Assembly (NCBI GenBank): GCA_942159475.1
Contig: OW804094.1
Span: 16,923,708 to 16,987,707, forward strand
Direction of reading: 5' to 3'
DNA: 64,000 bases
Source of the DNA: Sthenelais limicola
Taxonomy: Eukaryota > Annelida > Polychaeta > Phyllodocida > Sigalionidae
The position numbers were made by a program, and so were the translations under genes. Positions 44,210 to 55,690 of the stretch are shown here, one piece after another. Below the pieces are notes generated by a model that worked only from the letters and a program-made list of their open reading frames with translations, was not told where the DNA came from and made no database searches. The stretch's first letter is position 1, and each line of letters starts with the position of its first letter.

Positions 44210-45160
44210 GTAAGTTAACGTAGCGTTAACGTAAACGTTAACCAAAAAAAAGCAACCAAGCAAAACGCATACTTCTGTAAACCGACCTTGAATGGTACTC
44301 CAAAGTGAAAACCAAAATCACAACCCCTTTTATCATTTCTTATCTTCATCATACGTACCGGCCCCGTCCTGAATCCACCTCGCCCAACGAATGTACTTCA
44401 GAAAAAGAGAGTTAGGAATCTTGTATAAATTTTGTATTTGTGTTCTACGTTGAGTGCGTTTAAAGTGCACTTCACTTCAAAGGCAGCCAGGGAGAGTATT
44501 AAGAAAGATTGTAGATGTTTTGGCGATAGGATTTTCAGAATAGGAACTGAAAGGGTGCTAGTATTTATTTATGAGACAAGCTACCTTTTCACACCTGTCT
44601 ACGCTAGTTGAACATGAGAGTTGCATATGATATATTTAGTTTAACCTTACTTCATTTGAGGTATTCATAAGTTTATTGTTGATTATTATAGACAGACGTA
44701 AAATAGATTCAATGGACATTCTACGCTAATTTAGGTTATTTTTACATTTGACGTCATATTTGATGCAAAGTCTGTCACCCGTTCAGAAAGAGAGTCTCAT
44801 TCTATGAAATTATGTGATTAAAAAGTTGACTGAAATATCAGACTTATATGTTTCATTGTTTATTGAAACATCAAAATTCATTATGACACTAACTAGTTCT
44901 TGGTTTTATAGAATTTCAGCTCTTATAGACTAAACGAGTGACAGATTGCATACGTTATTACTGATCAATTGTTTTTAGACTGCTTTTCATTTTTAAAGTG
45001 GGGTGTTTAAAAACAAGAATCATTCATGATTTTTTAAACAATGTTGAAGACCTATAATCAGCGCAGCGAGACCTTAACATAGAAAATACATTTTTCATTT
45101 TCAAAATGTCCTCCACTGAAATATTTACATAAATACCATCTCTAAACTTTCCTATAATAT

Positions 45161-45563
45161 ATCTGATGTGTTTCAGAAAAATGAGTCATGAGTCGCAAAA
45201 TTGATATCATTCAAAGGTTTTCTTTCACAAGATCACATTATTGGAATGTTCTATACTTTTGGGCGGTTCATCACTTATAGCTATATCAATCGATGTATCA
45301 AATTTCAGGACAATCTATGTAATATATCCTTTCGTTTTAAAGGTCCTTATATGGACTAAATTTAGTTACTTTACTGTTTAGAAATATTGGAAACTTTTTT
45401 TTTCAAAAACGAAAATATCGAACTTAAAATCTAGAAATACTTATTAGATTATTAGACTGTTTACTATCATTGGAATCGGCTTGATCTCATCTTTTCAAAT
45501 ATAATGGTATCTCAAAATCTATTTTTTGTGACTTATGACTCATTTTCCTGAAACACATCACAA
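45161..45563. mobile_element. MITE family A copy 14
   Basis: Ends ATCTGATGTGTTTCAGAAA and CCTGAAACACATCACA. The interior is nearly consensus. It lies about 170 bp upstream of the 45736 exon. Confidence 0.85.
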
Positions 45564-45735
45564 TTATATTTGGAAGAAGAGAAACTACAGTAAATGAGAC
45601 TGACACATTATTCTTCTGTATGTTGAGTTATTTGTATGATTTGTGGTGTGGGTTGGTGCAGCATGTGTACAGTAGATTTAGGTCTCACTCAGTAGAATTT
45701 TGGGCGAGAAGTCTCTGGTTATTTTCTACTTGTAG

Positions 45736-45798
45736 AATCATCATCGGTCCTCTTCAAGGCATTCACTGGAGGACAACCGTATCTACGATATATTCAAG
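45736..45798 (+). CDS. probable tail exon, 21 codons, RSSSRHS
   Basis: A 63-bp exon, phase 0-0, acceptor TGGTTATTTTCTACTTGTAG and donor AAG|GTATAC. It reads NHHRSSSRHSLED then NRIYDIFK. The Arg/Ser content matches neighbouring tail exons. A 79-residue frame on the same strand overlaps it but is out of phase with the exon chain. A family A transposon ends about 170 bp upstream. Confidence 0.55.
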
Positions 45799-46860
45799 GT
45801 ATACTTTCACCCCATTCAAGACAGTACAACAGTACACAAATATATACTCATTCACTTAGTCTATAACCTAAAACCTTATCTAACAATTATGTCATTTTCC
45901 AGTACTTCGTCTATACATTTAAGGCAAGTTTAAGAAGTAACACATAATTTTTCTTAGCCAACAATAGCATTCCAGGATCAATTAAGCTAACTTAAAAATG
46001 ACTCGAAATTATTATTGTTATTGAGTATTTTATCAGGGCCCAGTTGAAAACTCTTATTAGGTTAACTGGGTATTTGACATTAATTTTCCTAACAAACATG
46101 AATATAAGTTATTTGACATATGCATGTTTTATTGAGAACTTGTATATAGTATCCACTATATATTCATAATGAAAATGAGATTTATTATTTTTTACCATCT
46201 GAGCAACTGGATCAGTAATCTAGATACGCATACATATTTGCATATAAGAAGTGCAAATCTTTGATAATATCTTTGTTTTGAGAGCTTTTGATTTTGATTA
46301 TATCCATAACTCCACTTGCAATAACCTAGTAAGGGTAGGGATATATTTTCGACTCATTTTGACTCATTTTGAAGTCCCAAACTTTGAAATAAAGCCAATT
46401 TTATTGTCACTCTTTATTCTACATTTTTCCTACTAAGTCTACTTTTGATATGATATATCCTTATATTCTTGCATCGTCATAAAAGAAAATCGATTCACTT
46501 TTGAAACTCTTTTTCTACATGAATTTGACTTTTGATTGTTTGATCTTTTTGATATCGTGTTTTTTAGCCTTGAATGGTTGATATTTTATTGATGCATAAT
46601 CGAGCAACATTTATACATGTATATACAGAGCCTTGATACATTATGATAGTGTGGCCGTCTGACTGTGTGGGTCTTGAGGGACATTTTGTATGTTTGACCA
46701 TCACGTTTTTTGCATTTATCAGAACGCTACATAAAAATACATATTATATAGTGATATTATATATATACATGTGGATATCCATATAGATGACAGAAACACA
46801 GTGTGGTACCAAATTCAGTATTGGTATACTCTGTCTAATAAGTAATTGATACGGGCTAAA

Positions 46861-47169
46861 CGGGTTTCTTTAAGAAGAGAGAAAAGTGCGGGACTTTTGA
46901 CTTAAAACCTTTGCCCCTTGTAATAGTTGTATCGCATTTTGCGATCGACCATGGCGAAATATACAGCTGAATTGTATAGTGATGTCTCTGTTTCATGTAC
47001 AGCAGCTGTCTTTCCCCTTCCATGGAAGGAAGAGCTGGTTATACAGGCCCTGTTTTGTCACGGTTGCAACGAATGGCTTGCAGGGGCAAAGGGTTGACAT
47101 GACCTTGTTATAAATAAAAGTAAAAAATCCCCCACTTTTCCCACTTCTTAAGGAAGTCCATTTTGCCCG
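46861..47169. mobile_element. TIR element F with internal small frame
   Basis: Inverted arms: CTTTAAGAAGAGAGAAAAGTGCGGGA...CTTTGCCCCTT at the left against AGGGGCAAAGGG...TCCCCCACTTTTCCCACTTCTTAAG at the right, about 80 bp with gaps. The loop has a 48-codon plus-strand frame from ATG 46951 (MAKYTAELYSDVSVSCTAAV... ending CNEWLAGAKG). No homology recognised. Confidence 0.6.
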
Positions 47170-47888
47170 TGACAACTACTTATTGGACAGAGTATACTTG
47201 TTAATAGCTAGTGTGTTATGTGCTTATCTCTATCGCTCTCTACATCTATTTCTTGTGATGGTGGTGGTAAGGCAATCAATATATACCTGGGAATCTTCAT
47301 TTTTTTCCTATGTTTTCTTTGTGGTTTATTTTCAAGTTTCAGGAGGTTACCTCATGAGGTCCTTGCTGGTGTGTGACCGGGAGATCTCTGAAGTTTGACC
47401 TCTTTTTATATCATTATTATCATGCAAAATCTCGTGTCCGTGCGGGTGGATGGTGTGATATGGTGCCTAATGTCTCTAGGCCCTTACATATATTCATATT
47501 ATATATATTATATATATTGATACTAAATGTCTTCCTTGAATTTCCTCAATCTTTTACCGAAGTCTCCTCGATGGGTTTCCTCCACCCCCTCCACCTTGTC
47601 CTCCTTCCTCCCCAATTTCCTCCTGTTGGCCTTTTCCCTCAAAGAGAAGGCATTATCTAACCCGTGTCAACCCTTACTGCCTTGCCTAATGGCCTTGGAT
47701 ACCCTGTCTTCCAATCAAACTAGCCATGACAAACTGCCGTTGAAACCATTCCAATGAATGAGAGAAAGGCCTGGTGCTTTCCCCCTTTGAACCTTTGAAA
47801 GGAGTTATACCTATGTGAGACCACATTCCCTAGTCCAATTTCTCTATGAAAGGCATGAGTCAGTCGGGCTCATTGTGTGGCATTAACT

Positions 47889-48187
47889 CTACACTCTTAA
47901 AATAAAAATTGTTCTTTTACGATCCCTTAATGTTCTTTCGGTTCGTCTTTCGTGGGAGAACCCTTTTTTTTTTAAATAATTTTATTAGCAGAATTTCACA
48001 AATTATAAATGTTTCCTTATTGAACGTTATGTTAAAGGTTATAGGAATGTCTATATCATTTAGAAGAAGGCTCTTTCTTCCAAGAAGGCAAAATGTTGTC
48101 GAAAGAACCTGAGTGATTCCATCACCAATAACCATCCGAATTTCAATCAAGGAACCCTGAAAAGAACCATTATTTTTAAGAGTGTAG
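47889..48187. mobile_element. family E element copy 4
   Basis: Ends CTACACTCTTAAAATAAAAA and ATTATTTTTAAGAGTGTAG, perfect over the outer 17 bases. Subterminal repeats AAAATTGTTCTTTTACG and GAAAAGAACCATTATTTTT are also inverted. 299 bp. Confidence 0.7.
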
Positions 48188-48617
48188 AGTTAATACCGTC
48201 AAGGTCAACACAATATTCACATGATGCGTCCAAATACCATGTTCACGATAACTATAATCTTTTCCTTGTAAATACTTCTCTCCACTGTACGTAAATCCTG
48301 TTTTGTTAGTGAGCATGGCATCTTTTTGCCGAGTACTAGTTTTGTGATCATGCAATCGGGTTCTTCAACCAACCACTTCTTCTCCTACTTCTGCAATCGT
48401 GATCATCATAAAAAAAAAGAAAAAAAAGAAATCCCAGAACACTACTGTATAGTGTACTCTTCATCTCGTGCTCCAAGTTTTGTGCCATCACTGTGCTGGG
48501 CTTTAATTTGCAAAAGGGAAATGGTTTGGTGTCGTACAAAGCGAAAGGCAACCTCGTGTTCTCTCTTCAAGAGGGCAGCACTGATTGTTCTCCCCACTTC
48601 TTATTGTGTACATATAG

Positions 48618-48680
48618 AGACCCCTATGGACAGGGCCACCCCAGCGGCGTTCCAGCTTCCAGGGCATCTGTCAGAGTGCA
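48618..48680 (+). CDS. tail exon, second QRRSSFQGI copy
   Basis: A 63-bp exon, phase 0-0, acceptor TTCTCCCCACTTCTTATTGTGTACATATAG and donor GCA|GTGAGT. It reads RPLWTGPPQRRSSF then QGICQSA. The 12-residue end RRSSFQGICQSA differs from the 44114 exon end (RRSSFQGICESA) by one residue. A 139-residue frame through the same sequence (with MDRATPAAFQLPGHLS) uses another phase and is an artefact. A poly(A)/ATTAA microsatellite starts 38 bp downstream. Confidence 0.62.
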
Positions 48681-48717
48681 GTGAGTCTATAGAATGTCAC
48701 AAGGAAATACTACCAAA

Positions 48718-48768
48718 ACAAAAAAAAAAAAAAAAAAAAAATTAAATTAAATTAAATTAAATTAAAGA
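48718..48768 (+). repeat. poly(A) plus (ATTAA)n microsatellite
   Basis: A run of about 23 A followed by five ATTAA units, resembling the tail of an inserted retroposon, though no body was recognised upstream. Confidence 0.8.
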
Positions 48769-48799
48769 AACATAAAAAAAACTTATAAAGACAATTAAA

Positions 48800-50640
48800 A
48801 AGAACTAACACTGAGACATGAGATAACATGAGATTATCAGGTTCGCCTGAAAACATTTTCGCAATAAAATTTATCAAAAAAAAAAAATCTTAAAAAGCCA
48901 CATCTTAGGATTGAAAAATATGATATAAATAAATAAAGGCACGAAATCATTAGTTTATTAATAGTTCAAATTACTCTAAATTCATCTGTGGACGTCATTT
49001 TATTACCACTCGAATTGCTGTTTTAAATATAAGTTCCAAAACTAGGCTTGATCTCTGCATCCTAAATTTGAAATGTTAGGCTTTGATGACTTGACAATTT
49101 AAAACTTAAAAGTTGGAAGAATATTAAATATCTTGGCCCAGCTATAGATGTTATCAGGTATTTCTGTCCTCATGACAACCAAGACAATAACGAGAAAATG
49201 ACTGATCAAAACCTGGAATTAACTCAATATATTTTGCCCACTCTATTTCATTGAACGATTCATATTGAATAGCATTCAAAATCCAACATGCACTCATTAC
49301 AACACCAAAGTTCGGTCAGAAATTTATCAGAAGATTTCAATTTTAACCACCAAAACCCAAAAATACAATACAATAAATCGCTTGGGAAATAAAGTTAGAA
49401 TTACAAATATTTCTTGTGACATAACTACCAATATATTCTCTAATATCTATTATTGAATTTAACTTTTACAATTTCCAACTAGAAAGCCATGATATTTATT
49501 GCTGTTGTGTTGCTAAATTGTTTTAGCACTTTCCACGTTTCATATACTAGCTACCGGAAAAATCCCTTATTTCCAATTTTACGCGTGACTTTCTCTGAAT
49601 CTTTTCATATGATGCATGACAAATTTAGACAATTTAGCTCTATTGTTAATGTTTCCTTGAATATGATCTATTCAATTTGGGGGAACATACCTGTTTCTTA
49701 TATTTCTTATATTTTATTGCTGTTATAAATCTTCTATTTGTTTCAAACAAAACACTTCTAATTCAGTATCACATTCTTTTCGATATAATTTGGAATGATT
49801 TTAATATGTAATTCTGTTGACATTCAAAGTTGAGGCCTCATATTTTTTTTAGTTGATTTTGTTATTTTGGGAAAATCATTTTGTAATTTTGGTAAGAGAA
49901 TCATTTTGACTCAAATGAATGCAAAATCACAGAGGACGAACTGAGACAGAAAGACCAACGACATTATGACCATTAATTTGATTCTTTATTACATCACAGG
50001 TACATCTGGGTCAATTATACCACCTGTTCATGTTCATTAGACATTTGGGCAATTTTCTCATTTTTTTCCCATGCGCGAATAATTATTATAGCATGTTGCG
50101 CCTGCAACACAATTGCTCAAACAAATTTGCAAGGAAACCAAAGCATTTTTGCTTTTGAAGATTCACTGAAAGCTACCATATTCTGTCCTGAGACATTTTC
50201 CTCACGATGCCCACCTTTGCATGAACCCACCGCACCAAATTGTAACTGGAAACCTGCACCCTTTTTCACCCAGACATCGTTCCTATTATTGATGTACCCT
50301 TCTATGTCATATTTCCTATCATTCAATGTATTATGTCTACATGAGAATACATCCGAATATATTGCAATTATTAAGTAAGTTACCAAGTAATAAAATGAAT
50401 TTAATAAAAAAAAATATATATATCAAGAAACATTGTAGTACCTTCACAAATAGTTTATTTTTAGAATAACATTTTAAAAAAAATTGTTTTTTTTATTTTT
50501 TTAAAAAATATTAATTAAATAAAACTATCAGGATAAACAAAATATTCTTACGATCATCCCTTCTGCTTAAATATAGAACACTAGAATGCATGGTGAACTA
50601 ATACAAGGTTGTTTCCCTCAACAGATGCAGTTCTTTGTTG
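48800..50640 (+). other. AT-rich stretch before the possible last exon
   Basis: Mostly featureless. It contains an 89-codon minus-strand frame at 50117-50386 (with NDVWVKKGAGFQLQFGAVG) opposed by an 83-codon plus-strand frame, about 55 percent of it in a less AT-rich patch. This may be a relic of a coding sequence from elsewhere; I do not recognise it. Confidence 0.3.
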
Positions 50641-50708
50641 GAAAGTAATGTTGCTTCCCAACTTAGGAAAGTAGAAACATTTTCCAACCTCATCGTACTC
50701 ACAAACAG

Positions 50709-50750
50709 ACGCCTGCGACACCCGCAGTGGGGGACTTGAAACAAAACTGA
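50709..50750 (+). CDS. possible last coding exon
   Basis: After a pyrimidine-rich acceptor (ACATTTTCCAACCTCATCGTACTCACAAACAG), a phase 0 frame reads TPATPAVGDLKQN and stops at TGA 50748-50750. It joins correctly to the 48618 exon, and no further exon with a better case was seen before the polyadenylation signal at 53486. The short C-terminus with DLK is only loosely like the vertebrate SCYL2 end. Chance is a real alternative for so short a frame. Confidence 0.35.
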   Translation, partial: TPATPAVGDLKQN

Positions 50751-52294
50751 TTCCGGGGAGGTTTAGGTAAAGGGAGGCGAAACTTGGAGCTTGCCTTATT
50801 GGCCTAGCATGAATTTTTTAAAGTGGACAGAAACTGGGTTTTTTTCTTTGGCCTCACTGACAACTGTTTAATGAATGTGGATGTATACATAGCAATGTCA
50901 GACACTCGAAGCCTTATTTTGCCCATGTTACTTAACACGCTATGTAAAATATAGTTTTTCAAGACATTTGTAGACTACACAGAATTTAGGAAAACCCAGT
51001 TGGTTATTAGATAAAATTTGTTTTAACATTGAGTGTATATCTCCATTCCAAGAAACCTGTAAGACGTTAACAGGCTCCTTACTAAGAACAAGAGAGCTAA
51101 AATCTCTTTTACTAGAGAGCTAAAATCTCTTTTCTCCTTACACGAAGTGTTCTCCCAACCATTAAGTTTCTTTAAAATCGATTACTGAACGTGGATGATA
51201 TCCTTACCATATCTTGGTACAAAAACATGGGCTTATCTTATAGGACAACAATATAGTTATAAAAGGATAGACTATAATTATCGTAACCTATCGGAACAGA
51301 TTTAGGTGTATTAAAAGTGGGGCCGGACCAAAACCAGTGAGGATAATTATGACTGTGGTGTGCAACCACTCCCTCTAATTTACCTCCCTGCTAGATACCA
51401 CGATGACGCAATCAAAGTCTCGTGAAAACTCGTGTGTGACCCGACACTACGTGTTCTGAGCAATACATTCCTGCACCCTTGCAAGCAAATTCTGCGCAAC
51501 ATTTTAAAAGAGAACAAGCGCCTTCGGCACTTGGAATATAGCAGGTTAGATCTGCAATTCTCTCTTTTCCCCCTCTCCTCTTCACTCTCCCCTCCCCCTC
51601 TTTTCTCTGGGTATATCCTGAGAAAGAAAGGGAACGATATCTTCATTATTTAGAATGTTAGACTTGCCACATTTAACAATGGAAACTTATTTGAAAACAG
51701 AAATAAAGAGGATTTAAGATTAGCATTTTAAGAATTTTAGAATTAAGAATTTTAGGAGATAAAAAATAAAGGAGATGGATAAAGAAGGGAGGGAGAGAGA
51801 GAGCACAATTGAGGAGAGTTTTAAAAGAGGAAGAGGAAGAGGAGGAAGAGGAGGGCATGAAGGGTCATGAAGAGGATGAAACAAGCCAGGAATTAAACTC
51901 TTCTTGTGTCATGTACAAGACGAGATAATGTTACAAATACTTTCGTCACCTATTACTTATCGTTATTATTGTTATGACGAGAAAGGTAATATTAATGAAT
52001 AATGAACTACGACAAAAAAAATAGAGAATTTACAGTAAAACTGTACAGTGTTTAACAATGTGTGTACATAATGTTATCAAGGATAAGGTTATACCCTGTG
52101 TATGATTAAGGATAATGGTAATGGTAATAATAACGACTTAAATAATTATAATAAACAAACATGGCTGCCATTGTTGGGTTCAGCTGAGAGTGTGAAATAA
52201 TTATAATAATGAAAGGGAGGATCTACAATTAAATGTTAGCGATCACGAGAAAAAGTATATATGATATAAGTATCTATACAAATTGTGAATCATT

Positions 52295-52693
52295 TGAGAT
52301 GTGTTTCAGGAAAATGAGTCATAAGTCGCAAAATTGATATATTTCAAAGTGTATTTTTCACAAGATCACATTATTGGAATGTTCTGAATTTTGGAGGGTT
52401 CATCACTTATACCGATATCAATCGATGTATTAAATTTCAGGACAATCTATGCAGTATATCTTTTAGTTTTAAAGGTCCTCATATGGACTAACTTAAGTTA
52501 CCTTAATGTTTATTCGCCCTAGAAATATTGGAAACTTTTTTTTTCAAAAACGAAAATATCAAAGAAAATACTTATGAGATGATTAGACTGTTTACTATCA
52601 TTGGAATCCGCTTGATCTCATCTTTTCAAATATATTGGTATCTGAATATCTATTTGTTGCGACTTATGACTCATTTTCCTAAAACACATCACA
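52295..52693. mobile_element. MITE family A copy 15
   Basis: Ends TTGAGATGTGTTTCAGG and CCTAAAACACATCACAT. It is very similar to copy 7. It lies within the possible 3' UTR. Confidence 0.85.
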
Positions 52694-53485
52694 TTTACTT
52701 AGTGTAAAGCAAATCACAGTGAAACTGTCAGTTCATATCTATGGCATTGTTACAGCACCTCTCTCTTTAGCACAAAACAAAATCGACATCAAGTCCATCA
52801 CAATTTAGTGCATTACTTATAATACTGTACTCTTACTATTACTATTACTACTCTTGCTACATGACGATACTATTTCGAGAGATATTATTCTGTACTTTTT
52901 TCGTTTTTTCTAACTTCTTTCTGATATGGAATTATCACTGTAATAAAACATGATCACCACCTAGCACATTAATTGAAAAAAAAATAGAGCTCATCACTGA
53001 TATAAAAATAAATCTGTGTATGTATACACGTTCGACTTACTTCAATACAGAAAAATGACGCCAGGGGAAAACAACTCTAGATGGCGTATGTGTATAGCAA
53101 AAGAAAATACAATAGAATAATCGTTGGGCCTGTACTATAGACTACCAAGCAATGTATAGAACAGCTGTATTAGTGTAGGTTCTAAAACAAAAGTATGTAA
53201 TGTTTCTAGCAACAGAAAGGTACTAACAGCCGATTACGGTTGAGATATTTTGTGTCATATTTAATAATAATTATAATGCCTGGAAAGGAAGGAGGAGATA
53301 AACCCGTCTATATATTACATTGAGATGCCAGTGAGATAGGACGCTCATCATTTCTATCATACTGATGGCAAGATAAGGCTGAAGTTGTTTCTTATAGAAG
53401 AAAGTGAGAGCAAAGACGTCGTAACATTAACTTCGTCATGTTGTATATTTATAACTATCACGAGGCTGTACTTTGGTAGCATACA

Positions 53486-53491
53486 AATAAA
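53486..53491 (+). promoter_or_regulatory. polyadenylation signal AATAAA
   Basis: AATAAA lies in ATACAAATAAAAGTGAC and is followed within 15-35 bp by a GT/T-rich stretch (TTTTTGTGAG, TGTCGTCTGTCTT) of the sort that binds CstF. It is the best-formed poly(A) context downstream of the last plausible exon, so it probably ends the SCYL2-like transcript. Confidence 0.45.
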
Positions 53492-53545
53492 AGTGACTTT
53501 TTGTGAGTAAAATGTCGTCTGTCTTATTTATATAGATATCTATAC

Positions 53546-54192
53546 GGATCAGATCTTCAGACAATATACAATAATCCGTTTTAGGAAAATGAGTCATAAG
53601 TCGCAAAATATGGATTTTGAGATATCAACATAATTTGAAAAGAAGAGATCAAGCTGATTCCAATGATAGTAAACACTATAGGACACCTAATAAGTATTTC
53701 TATATCTTAAGTTTGATATTTTTATTTTTGAAAAAAAAAGTTTGCATTGTTTCTGGATAGGTAATTACCAGTAAAGTAACTAAATATACTCCATACGAAG
53801 GCCTTCAAAACGCAAAAATATATTTAATACAATGTCCCGAAATTTGGTACATGGATTCATATGAATATAAGTGCCAAACCCTCTAATAATCAGAACAGTC
53901 CTACTAAGAGAATCTGTAAATAAGACACTTTGAAAAATATCAATTTAGCGACGTCTGACTCATTTTCCTGAAACACATCAAAATTCGCCTTCACCAATCC
54001 TCTCAAATAACTCAAATTTAAGACGAACATCAGGTTCAAAATACCGTTCAACATATCCAGGGAGATTTATTGAATGAATACAATACAAAGTACACTCAGA
54101 TATACTCAGTATTTATCATTTTTCACTATAATTAAGCAGAATTTGCGAGATGTGTAGAAGTGTAGATTGTGCATTTTCGAAAAACTTGCCCA
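53546..54192. mobile_element. MITE family B copy 18, split by family A
   Basis: Left part GGATCAGATCTTCAGACAAT to 53574; right part from 53981 (AATTCGCCTTCACCAATCC) to GCATTTTCGAAAAACTTGCCC. Confidence 0.78.
53575..53980. mobile_element. MITE family A copy 16, nested in family B
   Basis: Left end TCCGTTTTAGGAAAATGAG, right end CCTGAAACACATCA. Flanked by the two halves of a family B element: ATCTTCAGACAATATACAA to the left and AATTCGCCTTCACCAATCC to the right. Confidence 0.8.
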
Positions 54193-55072
54193 TACACCGA
54201 AGGATATAACACGTTTGTAGAAAGGTAGTTTGATCAATTATTTATTTTGTTTGTTTTTAGTTTGATATTCGAATACAGAGAATTCTAAGAATGAAAGTAT
54301 ATTAATCAGAGAACGGCAACATGAGTATAACGTCATTTAAGGCCATCAACAATGTTTAAATAATCACAAGTATACATAAATACGCCATTACCCTACCCTC
54401 ATGCGTTGTCTGTTGATAATATATAACATAAAGCAGAGTATTAATAATAATATCAGAAAAAAATAAGGAATCCCATGACTATATAAAACATCAATGTACT
54501 ATATCATAATTTTGCCGAAACCACCAGAAAAACATTAATAAAACAGGAGAACTGAACTATAAATACTATTTTAGGCTAGTAAACTCCTGATTTTTCGAAA
54601 TTCTCAGAATACCCTGCTGTACCAGTCAATACCCCCTATACACCTATAATTATAGATCTATATCCCGCCTTATCTACAAATCACAATTATAAATTTCCTA
54701 GCAGACACACAAATATTCACAAAGGTTTCTACAGGGAGTGTTCAAGTAGTAAATATATTATATTAGGGAGAGTCCGATACTTTTTTTTTGTTTTTACGAC
54801 ATCATCTTTATTCAATATGTCAACCAAATATTTCCTCTCACCAGAGGAATTCTACATCAAGAAATACATTTGCTCTACTCCTGTTTTCAATGCTTGATCA
54901 TAGAGTATTGAAGTTATACCCATTTTTCGCAGCAACACTATAAATGACTCATAATAGGAACACAATTTCTTAGTTTCTTCCATTTCTTAGTTCTTAATTA
55001 TGCGATTTTAATCGACTTAGTGGCTCTTCACCTGCTCGTTGGTTTAACCGAGCTGTACAATTATCACCATTT

Positions 55073-55309
55073 GGGTCAGATTTTCAGAAAATGTACAATT
55101 CAACTTCGCCAATCTTCTCAAATAACCCAAATTTCAGACAAAATTAAAGTTCAAAACACAGTTCAACCCAACCAGACAGATTGCTAGAATCAATGCAATG
55201 CCAAATATACTCGAATTTACCTAGTTTTGATCAAATTGTAGCAGAATTTAGCAGAATTTACTTAATGTGTACAGCTGCCAATTGTACATTTTCTGAAAAT
55301 CTGACCCAT
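55073..55309. mobile_element. MITE family B copy 19
   Basis: Ends GGGTCAGATTTTCAGAAAAT and TTTTCTGAAAATCTGACCC, both perfect. Confidence 0.88.
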
Positions 55310-55646
55310 TTAAGTCGTTTGGCGGCGACACTATGACATGTAAATACTGTCATATAAATGAATTAAAAAGAAAAAAAAATAACACTACATAGAATAGTGT
55401 TTTATTGTTAAATTTCAATGCTGACGACTTCAATTGTACCAATATCTTGCGGGGCTATAGTGGTGAATGTACACAGAGAGATTTCCTGAACTGGATAGTG
55501 ACCTTCGCCAAATATTATATCTATCGACAGAAATTGTTTCACAACAATGAGATTGTTTTTGTGGCCTTCCTCAATGAAGCCAACTTGAATATGAGGATGC
55601 TCGAATATAATACTAACATACAAGGGCCAAAAAGACCTTACATAAT

Positions 55647-55690
55647 CAGCCTTTTCCACCTCTTTATATATAAAGAGGTGGAAAAGGCTG
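55647..55690. repeat. perfect 44-bp palindrome
   Basis: Two-fold symmetric about 55668/55669 (TATATATA centre). One half reads CAGCCTTTTCCACCTCTTTATA. No spacer and no mismatch. Confidence 0.93.

Larger units (their letters stand above)
8262..50750 (+). other. SCYL2: SCYL2-like gene, 3' part (HEAT region and C-terminal tail)
   Basis: Gene-level entry for the exon chain listed separately below. SCYL2/CVAK104 is a SCY1-family pseudokinase linked to clathrin coats, AP-2 and endosome-TGN traffic; this function is family knowledge, not something seen here. The sequence shows four exons whose translation follows the SCYL2 helical region (the KVLP-LIP block after a KKLGI-like stretch, then an EML helix, then RKSLD). 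Each exon is bounded by AG and GT, and the phases run 0-0, 0-1, 1-0, 0-2, 2-2, 2-1, 1-0, then 0-0 throughout. Joined, the exons in the window give roughly 490 residues. With an upstream pseudokinase of about 450-500 residues this is close to the roughly 930 residues of vertebrate SCYL2. The N-terminal exons were not found here. The tail has diverged from vertebrates, so its assignment rests on phase and motif continuity. Confidence 0.75.
50751..53510 (+). other. possible 3' untranslated region
   Basis: This stretch runs from the candidate stop to just past the AATAAA at 53486. It holds no exon-like coding signal that I trust, a GA-rich tract (51774-51857), and a family A transposon (52295-52693). 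If the terminal exon is right, the transposon is transcribed and would form a hairpin within the mRNA. This is inference from position alone. Confidence 0.3.

Noticed and set aside
47527..47757. 76-codon frame MSSLNFLNLLPKSPRW...
   Set aside because: Pyrimidine-rich sequence without matched splice sites or recognised similarity.
48326..48745. 139-codon plus-strand frame, longest in the window
   Set aside because: Low-complexity Lys runs, passes through the 48618 exon in another phase and into poly(A). The QRRSSFQG frame is supported by splice sites and homology to the 44114 exon.
51432..51653. Exon-like frame with NILKENKRLRHLEYSR
   Set aside because: Looks coding, but its possible acceptor (TTCTGAG) is poor and in phase 2, whereas the 48618 exon ends in phase 0. 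No good donor.
51774..51930. GA-rich frames (poly-Glu ending in KTR, or RGRGRGG)
   Set aside because: Simple-sequence purine tract that reads open in several frames, with no pyrimidine-rich acceptor upstream.
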